Positions 1 through 10,540 of a stretch of 64,000 nt of DNA are shown here, one piece after another. A program made the position numbers and the translations under genes. Under the pieces are notes generated by a model. That model worked only from the letters and a program-made list of their open reading frames with translations. It did not search any database and was not told where the DNA came from. The DNA lies in the NCBI GenBank assembly GCA_963922205.1, contig CAWUHX010000040.1, positions 541,001 to 605,000 of the forward strand, in the 5' to 3' direction. This DNA comes from Romanomermis culicivorax (Eukaryota > Nematoda > Enoplea > Mermithida > Mermithidae). Position 1 is the first letter of the stretch. Each line of letters begins with the position of its first letter.

Positions 1-540
1 ATTTTTTGAATTTCCTTTTTTTTGTTCGTGTTTTTATTTTTATTGATATTTCCGGAATTTTTTTTTGTTTTTTCTTGTGTTGTTTGTTGTTGTTTTGTTT
101 TTTTAATTTGTTCTGTTTTTTAGTTGTGTTTTTGAGTTTTGTTTCTATTCTTTCATTGTTTTTTTTCTCGTGTTTTTTTTTGTTTTTTTGTCGACGGTTT
201 TTTGTTTTTATGTTTTTTGTTGTTTTTAGATTTTTTTGATTTTTTTCGTCTGTAATTTTCTTCTTATTGTGTTTTTGAACCTTTTGCTTTTGTTTTTTTT
301 TTGGTGTCTTTTTGTTTTTTGGTTGTTGTGACTTGTTCCTGTTTTCTTTTTAATTTTTATGATATTTTCTTCGCTTTTCTCTTGCTTTTGTATTTTTGAT
401 ATTCTTCCGTTTTTCTTTTGTTTTTATTGTGTTTTGAATTCATTTTTTCTTTGTTCTTCTTGTTTCATCTTGTTGAGTTTTTGACTTTTTCTTATTTTTG
501 TGTTTTTTGTTCTGTTTTTAATTTAATTGCTTTTGTAGTA
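1..540. repeat. T-rich low-complexity tract
   Basis: The plus strand is almost entirely T with scattered G and C, in runs such as tttttgttttt. It resembles the tract at 50.2-51.3 kb. Open frames here encode only Phe, Cys and Leu strings and are not credible genes. Confidence 0.8.
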
Positions 541-578
541 CTCTGCGTTGATACCACTGCTTAATCTGATAGAGTGTG

Positions 579-678
579 NNNNNNNNNNNNNNNNNNNNNN
601 NNNNNNNNNNNNNNNNNNNNNNNNNNNNNNNNNNNNNNNNNNNNNNNNNNNNNNNNNNNNNNNNNNNNNNNNNNNNNN
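579..678. other. assembly gap (100 N)
   Basis: A run of exactly 100 N follows ...gatagagtgtg and precedes gaagagagaggc. This is the usual placeholder for a gap of unknown length. It truncates the LTR-A copy that starts immediately after it. Confidence 0.97.
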
Positions 679-937
679 GAAGAGAGAGGCTGCGTGCTGG
701 GAGGCGACCAGTGGCGAAAAAAAATAGTGGCCGGCAGGGTGCACGCTTAGTACACAAAACATACGGCAAATATAAAAAGAAAAAAATCATAAAAGAGAGA
801 GACCAACGCACGTGCACCGACGTGCGCTACAGTAAGACAACTGCTGATGGTCCCTGTTGCTCGCTCCACTTGCTACCTGCGGGCCTCATACCGGCTTTGA
901 CAAAATAACAAAAATCGGCGGAAAACACACTACAACA
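679..937 (-). mobile_element. LTR-A solo-LTR-like element, truncated by the gap
   Basis: This is the 5' part of family A, read on the minus strand from TGTTGTAGTGTGTTTTCCGC through the family core that contains ACTGTAGCGCAC. The element is cut off by the N run, so its 3' end and target duplication cannot be checked. It aligns over its whole length with the intact copy at 3183-3747. Confidence 0.75.
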
Positions 938-1374
938 AATTGATTACTTTTTTTAACCAACTTTCACAATCCTCAAATTTTCAAACAAATATGCTAACAT
1001 TTTAATTGGAGAAGTAAAACGATTTTTCATGTGTTTTGTAGAAAATTGTTTCATGAAACAGTGAAAAATGTGTCCTGAAAACAAGGCTTAAGCATAGGGA
1101 ATCATCAAAAAACGTGTCCAGAATATGTAAAAAATCTGTCCAAAACAAAATTTTTCATGAAAATTGCATAAAAAAATGAGTAAAACCATTAGCTTGTTAG
1201 ATTTCAAGAGTTAAATTAAAAGTTTTTTTTGAAGACATTGTGTCGTCAATTTTAACATCAGAGTTCGTGAACGAAAATTCGGCTCGACTTTTACGCATTG
1301 AAGTTTCGCGCATACTTTCTACACGCAAGTCGAATTTTACATGTTGAAGCTTTGGGCATACTTTCTACATGAAA
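938..1374. other. AT-rich spacer without a gene
   Basis: No credible coding region is seen. It holds one copy of the GCTTAAGC-centred repeat (around 1060-1160) that recurs at 4.0, 11.4, 21.05 and 46.97 kb. It also holds a small imperfect tandem duplication (about 1287-1372) whose units both end in catactttctaca. Confidence 0.6.
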
Positions 1375-2462
1375 AAACAACGCACGGAAGATCACGGAAT
1401 GTTCTAGAACCTTGTAGAATATGAAAGAATATCATAGTATATTGTGGAAGGTTCTAGAACTTTCAAGTACAATGCAGTACATGAAATGTGCCTGCACATA
1501 CTGTTATGTGATCATACTGTAAAGTATGCATCACATTGTACTTGTACATCATACTAGGTGATCATACTGTAAGTTATGGATCACTCATACTTGCACATTA
1601 CGCATTGTGATCAGACTGTAAGATATGTATTACTCCTCCTCACCAAAATCGATCAACTCCACCAAGGTGTAAAATGATCAGGTGCATACGTGTAATTGGG
1701 GGGAGGAGTGCTATGGAAACCCCCCCCCCCCCAGAAATCGTTGACAATATAGCTAGGCATTGGGTGACCACCCTCCACCCAAGATTTTCCAATCCTATTA
1801 ATAGCCATATGGTAGCCTCAGAGACTCCCATACTTTTGGTCGGAAAATACTGGAAAATGACATTTTTTAAACAAAAAATGGTCAAAAACGTCAATTTTAG
1901 TGGCACTTCGCGTGATAAATACATTTTTAATCATTTTTTAGACAAAAATAACTATTTTTTGAACCGTTTTTCGGATTTTTTTCGGGGAAAAATCCAGTTT
2001 TTTTTCTCCAGAGACTCCTACCCCCAAATTTCGGAAATTACTGACCCCTGGCCCAAAAACGTGGCCCCCACCCACCCCCCCCCACCAAGACCTTTAGGCT
2101 CTGTTACATGTATGATCAGGCAGTCCTTTTATTCTTGTGAATTTACGAACTGGTGTCTTTCCTGGAACTTGATCTTGTTCATGGTGAGTGTGATTGTGCA
2201 ATTCTGTGGCATGATCCATTTTCTTGGCTACTGGACTTTGCAGTCACTGAAGTTGAGAAAGAAGTCAGTGTGCCCTACTTTCTGACTGAGTATTTAGTGG
2301 TTTGGACTGGTCCTTTCTAAGCTGGTTCTGATGGCCTCGAATTGAAATACCATTGACTAGGATGGCATAGACCATTGATGCAATTTTCTTTATGACTTTG
2401 CCTTCAGCTAACATGTAGTTGACACTTTAGCTACTGAATCAATTAAACCAATAGTATAACTT
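1375..2462 (+). repeat. dispersed repeat D1 (copy 1)
   Basis: About 1.05 kb matches 41085-42117 in the same orientation, including the C-run (around 1722) and the tgatcatactgtaag motifs. The part from about 1850 to 2110 is the wider repeat D, seen also at 33.6-34.3 and 54.2-54.9 kb. Near the 3' end is a 57-codon frame (2150-2320) that stays open in both D1 copies. I do not recognise it. The longer 203-codon open frame over this repeat is broken by indels in the second copy and I do not call it a gene. Confidence 0.6.
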
Positions 2463-3060
2463 TGTTTTAGTGTATTTCCGCCGATTTTTCAGGATCTTCT
2501 AATAGTTTTGTCAATTTGATAAAAACGCCTGCAAGTACAACACATCAATCATGCCCGACCTGGCCCAGTGCAACAGTTACTGTAGAAGGTAAATTTTGGG
2601 AATTAGTTAGTGTATATTATTGATTATTCCCTCGCGGGCCTCGCCTCTTATATCATAACTATTATTTCGCCTGTACATTATTCGCCTTGCCTTTATATTA
2701 GTAAGACGTCAGACTTTTGGGAGGGGCGATTTATAGCTAAGCTTTATAAATAAATGTTTAGTTAGAAAAGTGTTCTATTTGTGTGCAAAAAGCGTGTCAC
2801 TTTTTCTGACTAGTTTTAGTCAGGCGTTTCTTTAGAAGGTAGTATTCTGTTCTTGACTTCTCGACTCTGAGTGAGGAGCCATTCCGAGGTTTAGGGCAGG
2901 GCCAGGGAAGCACTGGTGTTAGGGTCGATCCCTGGCCATCTCTCCTGCATAACAATTCCCCTTGCTGATTTGACACTCCTTCCTCCGACCTCACGAATCA
3001 AGGAGGCAAAAAATCGGTCAGAGCCGCCCAAAGATCAATCCAAATTTTTGAAATACAACA
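2463..3060 (+). mobile_element. LTR-B solo-LTR-like element
   Basis: This 598-bp element starts TGTTTTAGTG and ends GAAATACAACA. It is flanked by the 4-bp target duplication ACTT (2459-2462 and 3061-3064). It shares its first roughly 25 bp with family A but has a different body. Other copies are at 16400-16998 and 43798-44395. No internal retrotransposon region is present, which suggests LTR-LTR recombination or a non-autonomous element. Confidence 0.75.
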
Positions 3061-3182
3061 ACTTTAGTAACTGACTCAGTTCAGCCACAGTATTTATAAG
3101 GTCTGTAGAGGGGGCATCTAAAAGGCACCCATATACAAAACACAGGCATCAAAGCATACAATCTTAACTGTGTGGGGCAATA

Positions 3183-3747
3183 TGTTGTATTTTGGAATGG
3201 GGTCGGCGCTGATGAGTCACAGGCAGGGTTGGGATTCCAGAGTTTGTCCTTAATGTATGTGTTTCCCACACCCACGTTTACCCGATTAACTTAACTGTTT
3301 GTACTTAAACCCGACACTAATTATCCCACCAATTAAGGAAAAGATGAGTTTCCTCAATTGTCTCCCTTATTGCCTAAAAGTGGAAGGAGAGAATTTTCTA
3401 CCTTTATATTACGCAATAAAACAAACGAAACTTACTTACAAAACGAAAGTGGGTGAGAAAAATAAAAATAATCAACTCCCATGCACTGGGACAAGAAAAA
3501 AAGGTTGCGTGGTGGGAGGCGACGAGTGGCGAAATATAACAGTGGCCGGCGGGGCGCACACTTAGTGTATATAACATACGATGATAATAAAAGAGAATAG
3601 TAATGAGAGAGACCAGCGCACACGTACCGATGTGCGCTACAGTAAGAGGGCTGCTAATGGTCCGCATTGCTCGCTCCACTTGCCACCTGCGGGCCTCATA
3701 CGTGTTTTGACAAAATGACGAAAATCGGCGGAAAACACACTACAACA
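3183..3747 (-). mobile_element. LTR-A solo-LTR-like element
   Basis: On the minus strand it runs from TGTTGTAGTG to AAAATACAACA, 565 bp. It is flanked by the target duplication AATA (3179-3182 and 3748-3751). The perfect 4-bp duplication and TG...CA ends fit an integrase-mobilised LTR of Ty3/Gypsy type. No protein-coding interior is present. Confidence 0.8.
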
Positions 3748-3751
3748 AATA

Positions 3752-4970
3752 CAGCACTTGTGGAAAGTATAGTCTACAATCTGATATGATCCGTGCACAC
3801 AATGTAGAAAGTAAGCCTTAGCTTCTCCTCTTTCTTGTAAAGAGTACGCCCAAAACTTTAACATATAAAATTCCACCTCAATATACAGAAACACATTTGC
3901 CTGACTCAGATTTTAAATTTGATGAAGCAATATCTCTGAATGCAAAAAATGAAAAAGTTCACTGTAAAACCTTATACAAAATGTTTTTTGGACAATTAAA
4001 ACCGTGTCCCAAAAGAATAAACTCCCGAAAACAATGCTTAAGCATAGGAAATGAACAAAAAATTATGTCCTAAAAAAACGAAAATCATGCCCTGAATAAA
4101 AATTTTTGTGCATAAAACCATTCAGAGCCTCAAAAATTCAAAGCCTAATAGTTTTACAGGTTTACTCATTTTTGACAAAAGTTTTACATTTTTTGAGTGC
4201 AAAGTCATTAGCCAGTAAAACTCTTGTAAGCTTTGAACCTTTGGAAAGTAATGGTTTTAGCAAGTTTTTTTTATACAAAAATTTATTTTCATATTGCTTT
4301 TTTCTTTTTTTTTTATTTTTAAATTGTTATTTATTTCACCTTGTGTCACATTCAATTTTTTTATTCTACATATACTCTAGTTCTTGTATTGCTTCCATTC
4401 TTATCTTTTCCCGGGTTTCATTTTTTTCTTTTTTCTTTCACTTTAAATTTCTTTTTTGCTAACCTGTTTAATAAATTTCAAAAAAAATTATCCAGTATTT
4501 GAGAATAAGAGCTTATAAAGCCCTATGAACAAAAAACCAGAGTTTAACAGGACAAAAATTTATGAAGCTGTTATAGTCATGCTAGAAATCCTACATTCCC
4601 ATTTTTAATGTACTGTTGACTGATCAATTTACATTTTTATGCAAATTGCACCTCTAATTCATTCTCTGCTTCAAAAAGTAGGCCAAATTTTAAATTTTTG
4701 TTGTATCATAACAATGATAAAGCCAGTTATTTTATTTGTGGCAGCAATGTTGCACCAGTATACCATTTTTTGCCCCAATCAGCTATCCTAATCTATGCCA
4801 TTACATGCTTGTCTTATGATAATCAACATTCTATTTGTTAGCAGTTTAGGGCTTGCGTAACATAAAATGTCTTTTTAAATAACTTTTCAAGCTTTCAATT
4901 TACGGTTTGGTAAAGGACAAAACTGAGCATTTTAGGCAACTGACTATTGACTACTTTTTTAAATGTGATA
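3752..4970. other. AT-rich region without a gene
   Basis: No convincing exon is seen. A GCTTAAGC-centred repeat copy lies around 3990-4090 and a T-rich stretch around 4260-4460. The open frame across 4106-4462 is a by-product of the T-rich composition. Confidence 0.55.
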
Positions 4971-4974
4971 CACA

Positions 4975-5870
4975 TGTAACGACCAGATTTGTGTGAGGTA
5001 CTTTACTTTCAACCAACGGCGTTACAGCAGGAACGGCTATAACGGGACAGGGCCCCGCAAGACGATAATATGATAATACAACGAATGATCGACGGTCGCT
5101 TGAACATCGAATAACAAAAATGGACGGCGCGTTTGCTTGCAAATAAAATATACGACATGGTTTAATTGCTTTCGAAGACGGTTGCTTGCAAATAAAGTGA
5201 ACAGCCGCGGATCAAAAACGAAACGATTACAACAGTCTAACAACTGACTAAATCACGCTTTGCTTCTTCTTTTATACGACGTTTTTGGCCACTCCCTGGG
5301 CGTCACGGGAGGTCGAGCTTCTGTCCATCTTCTTCCCCCTATTGTCGCTTCCATCTACGCTTTTTATGCTTTCTTAGTTATGCCTTTCTAACGCTTTCCT
5401 GGTACTGTATGCTTTCCGTGCTTCGCTTGCTTTGTACGGTGGGCTTAGCCACACCTTTGTGCTTCTGTGCATGCTTCCTGTATCCGTTTCTCTGTATACA
5501 CATGTTTTGTGGGGCCGCCGCTATCATTACACTTGAGACTACTGTCTGGCGGGGCTTCTACGTATTTTACTGTGTGCAGGTCTTGTTTACGATTTTTACG
5601 GGGGATTACAGTAGCTGTGGAATGTGTAGTTTAGTGTAGGTTCTCGGGGAACAGCTGCTGTTTGTGCAAATTAATTGGGGCATCTTAATTGGGCTACCGG
5701 GGTGTGAATGGATCAAAATAAAGTACTTCACGCAATTTTATAGGAATGTTTGGGTGTGAATCCCAGACACCCTTGAGAGGATAAAATATGAAAATGAATA
5801 ATATTTAATAAATGTTTATCACATACAGTATGCTATATATTTACAGTACTGCTTTAGCAGGTACGTTACA
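4975..5870 (+). mobile_element. LTR-C solo-LTR-like element
   Basis: This 896-bp element runs from TGTAACGACCAG to GGTACGTTACA and is flanked by CACA on both sides (4971-4974 and 5871-5874). It contains an AATAAA (in ggatcaaaataaagtac), as expected for an LTR polyadenylation region. Four more copies lie at 7386, 34308, 39321 and 53326. The 7-bp inverted termini (TGTAACG/CGTTACA) are longer than the minimal TG/CA. Confidence 0.82.
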
Positions 5871-5874
5871 CACA

Positions 5875-7385
5875 TTTCCCTGTCTTGAAGATATGAAGAG
5901 ATGTGCAGGTCTTTCATTGGAGATGAAGAAAGCTCTGGAACCAGTTAGAACTTCTCCTTGACTGGGCCTTGGATATAGTGCAACAGTTCTTGGCAGCTAT
6001 GGCAAAAACCAAACTAATTAATAGGTCCTCACTGGAGCTTGTAGACTACTAGAGAAAAATGCATATGCTCCAGAGGGAAGGATGTAGAAAAGTCCCTGGA
6101 AGGTATCTCTTCTACTCTATGTGTTAAATGGGGGTTGTGGTACACAGAGGTTAGGTTACTGTAGCAGGAATCACATCATCAGACAATTTCTACAGTAAGA
6201 GCTAATTGGGATGGTAGGGGAATCAGGCATAACAGTTGGAAGCTAACTTTATTGGTATTACTGTAGGTGTAGAAATCGAATTGGGTTGATTTCTGAAATC
6301 CAAACAGGTTGAAGTCTGCAAGGATTACTGTGAACTTGAATAGGAACCTGGAAATAGGGAGGAAAATGGAATTTGGAATGGAATCTTTGGACAACTTCTA
6401 TTCTCTTTTTGAACCTCAAAGTCGATAGACTGATTCTAATTAATAATTTATTGGCAGGCACATTAACCCAAAAAAATGGCAAAGGTGGGAGGTGGGGGGG
6501 GGGAATATTTTAAAGGCGAGGCCCAAAATGAAAACAAAAAGTAATCCGAAAGGTGTGGAAAAGCATAGCAATATATACGCAAAAAGTTACATAAAAACAA
6601 AGACAAAAAGTTATGTCGGAATTTCATGATAATCTATTTTTTATCATGTGATGGGCGTTTCTTCTTCTTCTTACAGGCCCCGCAGCCGACATTTGGTCAC
6701 ATGATTGATGATTTCAGGGCGAAATCAAGGGGGCAGGGGATGGTGTCAACTTGTTACTTTCGAAGAAATAAAAGTTAGATAAATTTCGACGGATAATGAA
6801 ATAAATATTGTGTGCACAATAAAAAGGATAATAGAAAAGTAGGATTAGCTATAGTGAGGAAAAATGAGCATAAACTCAAGGATTACTGTAGGAAGGATAT
6901 GCAGGATGACAAAGTGTACTGTATGTTTTTTTTTTGTTTTTTGTGGTATTTTACACTACTTGACTTCTGCAAGAGATAATGCTTGGGCCTAAAGTCTTTT
7001 GTGTGCCACCGATTTAATATGCAAATGGCAATGTTTAAGAAGGTAGATGGACCACTAAACTATTTATGTAAATTAGAAGACGTACACTGGAACACAGTTT
7101 ATTCATGGTGGCTGGCATAAATACCAAAAAAATATAACTGAAACAATAATGACTCAAATAATCATTTTCTTCTTTCTAGGTCGCCCTTCATTGATTTGCA
7201 TGTCCACTTCCCAATCGCAAAATGAAGAGAAACAGGGTGTCCAACACTCTAGCAGAGACACTGCTTGAAGCCCCTGTAGAATAATAATTCTTGGAAAAAA
7301 ATCTTAACAAGAATGGATTGTTTACCATATATATGAAAAGTTGAAAGAAAAAATGACAATAGATGAAGTTAGCATGTGTGGTCAA
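5875..7385. other. region without a recognisable gene
   Basis: Moderately AT-rich sequence with several TACTGTAG octamers, a G-run (around 6490-6505) and a short poly-T (around 6926). I find no exon with both coding bias and splice signals, and no match to the other repeats of the window. Confidence 0.5.
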
Positions 7386-8250
7386 TGTAATGACCAGATC
7401 TTGTGAAGCACTTTACTTTATCCAATTGGACGTTACGGCGGACAAAAAGGGGCGCGGGGCGTGTAATACGGGGCGATACGGGTAATACTAATTGACGGCT
7501 GCTTTAAGACATCGACACAACAAACGGGGGTAACGCGGCGAGTATAACAAAGGCTTAACCGCTTCGGGATAAAAGGACGCTCGCTCACAATATAAAACGC
7601 TTGCAAATGAAATGGGTGCGGGTCGAAAAAACAGAGAATTACAATAATAATAATAAAAATCACGCTTTGCTTATCTTTAAATACGACGTTTTTGGCCACT
7701 ACCTGGGCGTCGGGGGAGGTCGTGCTTCTGTCGGCTTGCCTAACCAATCGCTGCTTTGCTTACCTGTATGGCCTACTGTGTGCTTCTTTCGCCAGGCCTC
7801 TTGCTTTAATTTATTCTTAATTTCCACGCTCACATGCCTTTTAATCTAAAGTATGCTTTGCCACCTATGTCTTTTAGTTTTTCATGTGTTTTTCGGTTTT
7901 CTATGCATTCCTCCTAAATCTTCTGTCTGGGTCGGGATTTCTGTACTTTCTACATGGGCAGGTGTGTTTATGCATTTTGGAGGGGATTATTGTACCTACA
8001 GAATGTGTATTCTCATGTGCATTACAAGGGCCAGGTACCAATGTGGAAATAATTATGTGCGTCCTTAATTGGGTCAATGGGGTGTGGGACGATCAAAATA
8101 AAGTGCTTCATATAAATTTATGGGAATATTTGGGTGTGAATTCCAGACACCCTTGAGACGATAGATTAATAAATGAAAATATATCTAATAAATGAATATC
8201 ACATACTGTACAATTTGTATTTACATTAATGCTTCAGTAAGTACGTTACA
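7386..8250 (+). mobile_element. LTR-C solo-LTR-like element
   Basis: This diverged 865-bp copy runs from TGTAATGACCAG to AGTACGTTACA. The flanks TCAA and CCAA differ at one base, consistent with an older insertion. The AATAAA region and the ATTCCAGACACCCTTGAGA segment are shared with the other C copies. Confidence 0.75.
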
Positions 8251-8957
8251 CCAATATGGGATAATTAACATTTTCAGCGCTTGGATAACTTCAGAGCAAT
8301 TATTCTATTGCAATCTTCTATCTTTAGGCTTGGCTACTTTTGAAAATCGTTTGCAAGTTTTTATCCACGAAAAGAATAAACTTTCCTCAAGTTTTAGGAC
8401 ATACTGTACCATTCACGCTTTGTCATGAGAACTGTAAGTCATCTTTCTGAATTAAGTATCATTTTTCTGTTAGCTATACAACCAAAAAGTGAATTTTCAA
8501 TTTAAGAGTTTTCTTTTTTACAACAGGTACTTTGAAGCCATACTAGTCAGTTTCCCTAGCCCGACCAACAGAGTATGTTGTTGTAGATCATGGGATTGTT
8601 TACCCAGAGGCCAGTCCCACACTGTTACATTTGTGTAACAATTGCAGGTCCTGATGGAGCCAATGCTCAATGAAAAGCATAAAACAAACTTAGCTCACTT
8701 TATTGTTATAACATAAATAACATAGCAAAGAACTGTTCAACATGTAAATATGTTTACAACATAGTAGTTTTGTGTAAACTACTAGAAAATGGAGCAACTG
8801 GTATATTGTGAAGTTACATCATGTAACAGTAAGACAAATATTTAGTGTAAGTTTGCTTTCTTACAGTGACGAAAATGCATACTCAATGCCCTCAAAAATT
8901 TTTTTTCATCTTTTTTTGATGCAAATACATGTTTACACAGTAGCAGTTTTGTGTTAA
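8251..8957. repeat. AT-rich region ending in a local duplicated unit
   Basis: No gene is seen. The segment around 8735-8905 resembles 8925-8957 plus 9560-9690. It contains gttttgtgtaaactactag where the downstream unit has gttttgtgttaa, the piggyBac-like element, then ttaactattg. It therefore acts as an unoccupied paralogue of that insertion site. Confidence 0.5.
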
Positions 8958-9559
8958 CCCTTAACGTACTGTATATACATTGTGTTATAAATATATAGCC
9001 TCAGTAAATGCGGTATATCTCATTCAATAAAAAATAGTGTCGTTTTTTTTATTCAATTCGCAAGGTTTTGCGCTTCAAGGGAAGCTACAGAATGCGTTTG
9101 GTATACTGTAGTCAGCGTCGAAAAATTGAAATTTTTGCTCAGTGCAAATTTTTTCCGGTTTTTTTTCTTTTTTTTTTAATTTTTGGCGCCCAAGGTAGAT
9201 TTTGCCAAATAATTTGGCTAATGCAGTTCCATTTTTCATTAGAACGCTTTTCATCGCATTGAATTATCTAGCATGGTGTATTTTTGAAATTTTTTTTTGA
9301 AAATTCATTTATTTGGCAGTTCCCGAATATTTCGATGGTCCGCAGATGAATGAAAATGGTTTGGACTATGTCTCATATTTAGAATCGGATGCTGGAGATG
9401 ATGATTCAGACGCAGATGTGGAAAATGTTGTGATTAGTGAATGTTTTTTATGCAATTTAACGTTTTTATCATTAAAATAAATTTTTTTATGCAGCTTTCA
9501 TAATGAAAACACAAAAAAGGGGTGTGGGGTCCAGCAGACTCCATACGGTAATTTAAGGG
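8958..9559 (+). mobile_element. piggyBac-like non-autonomous element
   Basis: This 602-bp element is flanked by TTAA (8954-8957 and 9560-9563). The left end begins CCCTTAACGTACTGTAT and the right end, reverse-complemented, begins CCCTTAAATTACCGTAT, matching at 14 of 17 positions. TTAA targets and CCC-starting inverted repeats define the piggyBac superfamily. Inside, 9323-9440 reads as an acidic peptide (PEYFDGPQMNENGLDYVSYL, then a DDDSD stretch) like the acidic N-terminus of piggyBac transposases, preceded by a possible splice acceptor (tttatttggcag). The DDD catalytic core is absent, so it cannot move on its own. The acidic-peptide link is an inference. Confidence 0.65.
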
Positions 9560-10057
9560 TTAACTATTGAAAAGATGAAAAAACACAAAAATTGCAACAT
9601 TACATCACTTCACACTGAGTTTACATTCTTACAACCATGCAGAGCATAATCAATGCACTTGAAAAAATTTTTTCTATCCATTATAATAATTATTTATGAC
9701 TTTTTCAAGCATATAAAGCATAAAAAAGAGTGCCATATGTATTTTACTTTGGACCCAAATATCGGTAATTAATGCCAGCCATTAGGATTGGTAGACATTT
9801 TTTGGTTTTTGATTTTCTAAAGCATTTAAAAGTGAATATTTTTATAATCTATTTCCTGCCTGAAAAGTGCTGTGTGATAAATCGTGGTACATAAATTAAA
9901 ACCAAAGCTTTGCATTGAGCCTGCAGATATCTATTGATTGATTCCGACTTTTTATCAGAAGAAAAGAGTGAAACACTGCAGCAGCCATGTCTTTCTTCAT
10001 GATTAGTGATCAAGTTAAGGTTAGAAGAAAGTTTGTACACCGGATTCCAAGTATACT
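9560..10057. other. AT-rich spacer without a gene
   Basis: It holds the second half of the local duplicated unit (to about 9690) and then AT-rich sequence. No coding signal is seen. Confidence 0.5.
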
Positions 10058-10215
10058 GTAGTCTAAAAGTTGAAGAAGGTTGTAGGGTTACTGCTGAAAC
10101 GTTGCTTATCCATATTTTTCTGTTACATACGTTGTATTGTTGTGTTATTTTGTGTGTTATAATAAAGCCTATCACCATTTTTATGCTGTTGTACAGGCCA
10201 AAAAGCAGACAGCAA
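10058..10215 (+). mobile_element. SINE-E tail fragment
   Basis: The segment from the gttgaagaaggttgtagggt region to gtacaggccaaaaagcagac matches the 3' half of the tRNA-headed SINE at 32243-32500. The tRNA-like head is missing here. Similar tails occur near 36.3, 38.15 and 55.5 kb. Confidence 0.55.
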
Positions 10216-10308
10216 CGTTTCATTTGGCAAAAATTAATGTAGGATTCAGAATTTAGATTTGGATTCACCTGAATCCTAAATATCAGATACCGATTCGGTA
10301 ATAACTTT

Positions 10309-10540
10309 TTGGAATCAGATTCGGATTGGGATTTGGATTCAGATTCAGATTTGGATTCGGATTTAGATTTGGACTCGGATTCTGAGTCAGATTCTGATTT
10401 AGATTCAGATTGGGATTCGGATTTGGATTCTGATTCAGATTTGGATTTGGATTTGGATTTAGATTGGGATTTGGATTTAGATTGGGATTTGGATTTTAGT
10501 ATTTGGATTTGGATTTGGATTCAGATTCTGAAACTACACA
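10309..10540 (+). repeat. hexanucleotide satellite GATTYN, outer tip of the left hairpin arm
   Basis: About 230 bp of degenerate hexamers (gattcg, gattca, gatttg). Read in frame they give Asp-Ser/Asp-Leu strings, but the same array on the other strand and in the other copies (21880-22175, 47815-48145) gives other low-complexity strings, so it is not a gene. It marks the outer limit of the large inverted repeat. Confidence 0.85.

Noticed and set aside
518..908. Open frames spanning the N run
   Set aside because: Their length comes from untranslatable N codons and an LTR-A fragment.
1674..2285. 203-codon open frame in repeat D1
   Set aside because: The second copy has the frame broken by several indels, including in the C-run, and there is no domain-like sequence.
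5037..5639. Cys- and Leu-rich open frames in LTR-C copies
   Set aside because: They are inconsistent between the five LTR-C copies and lie within a solo LTR.
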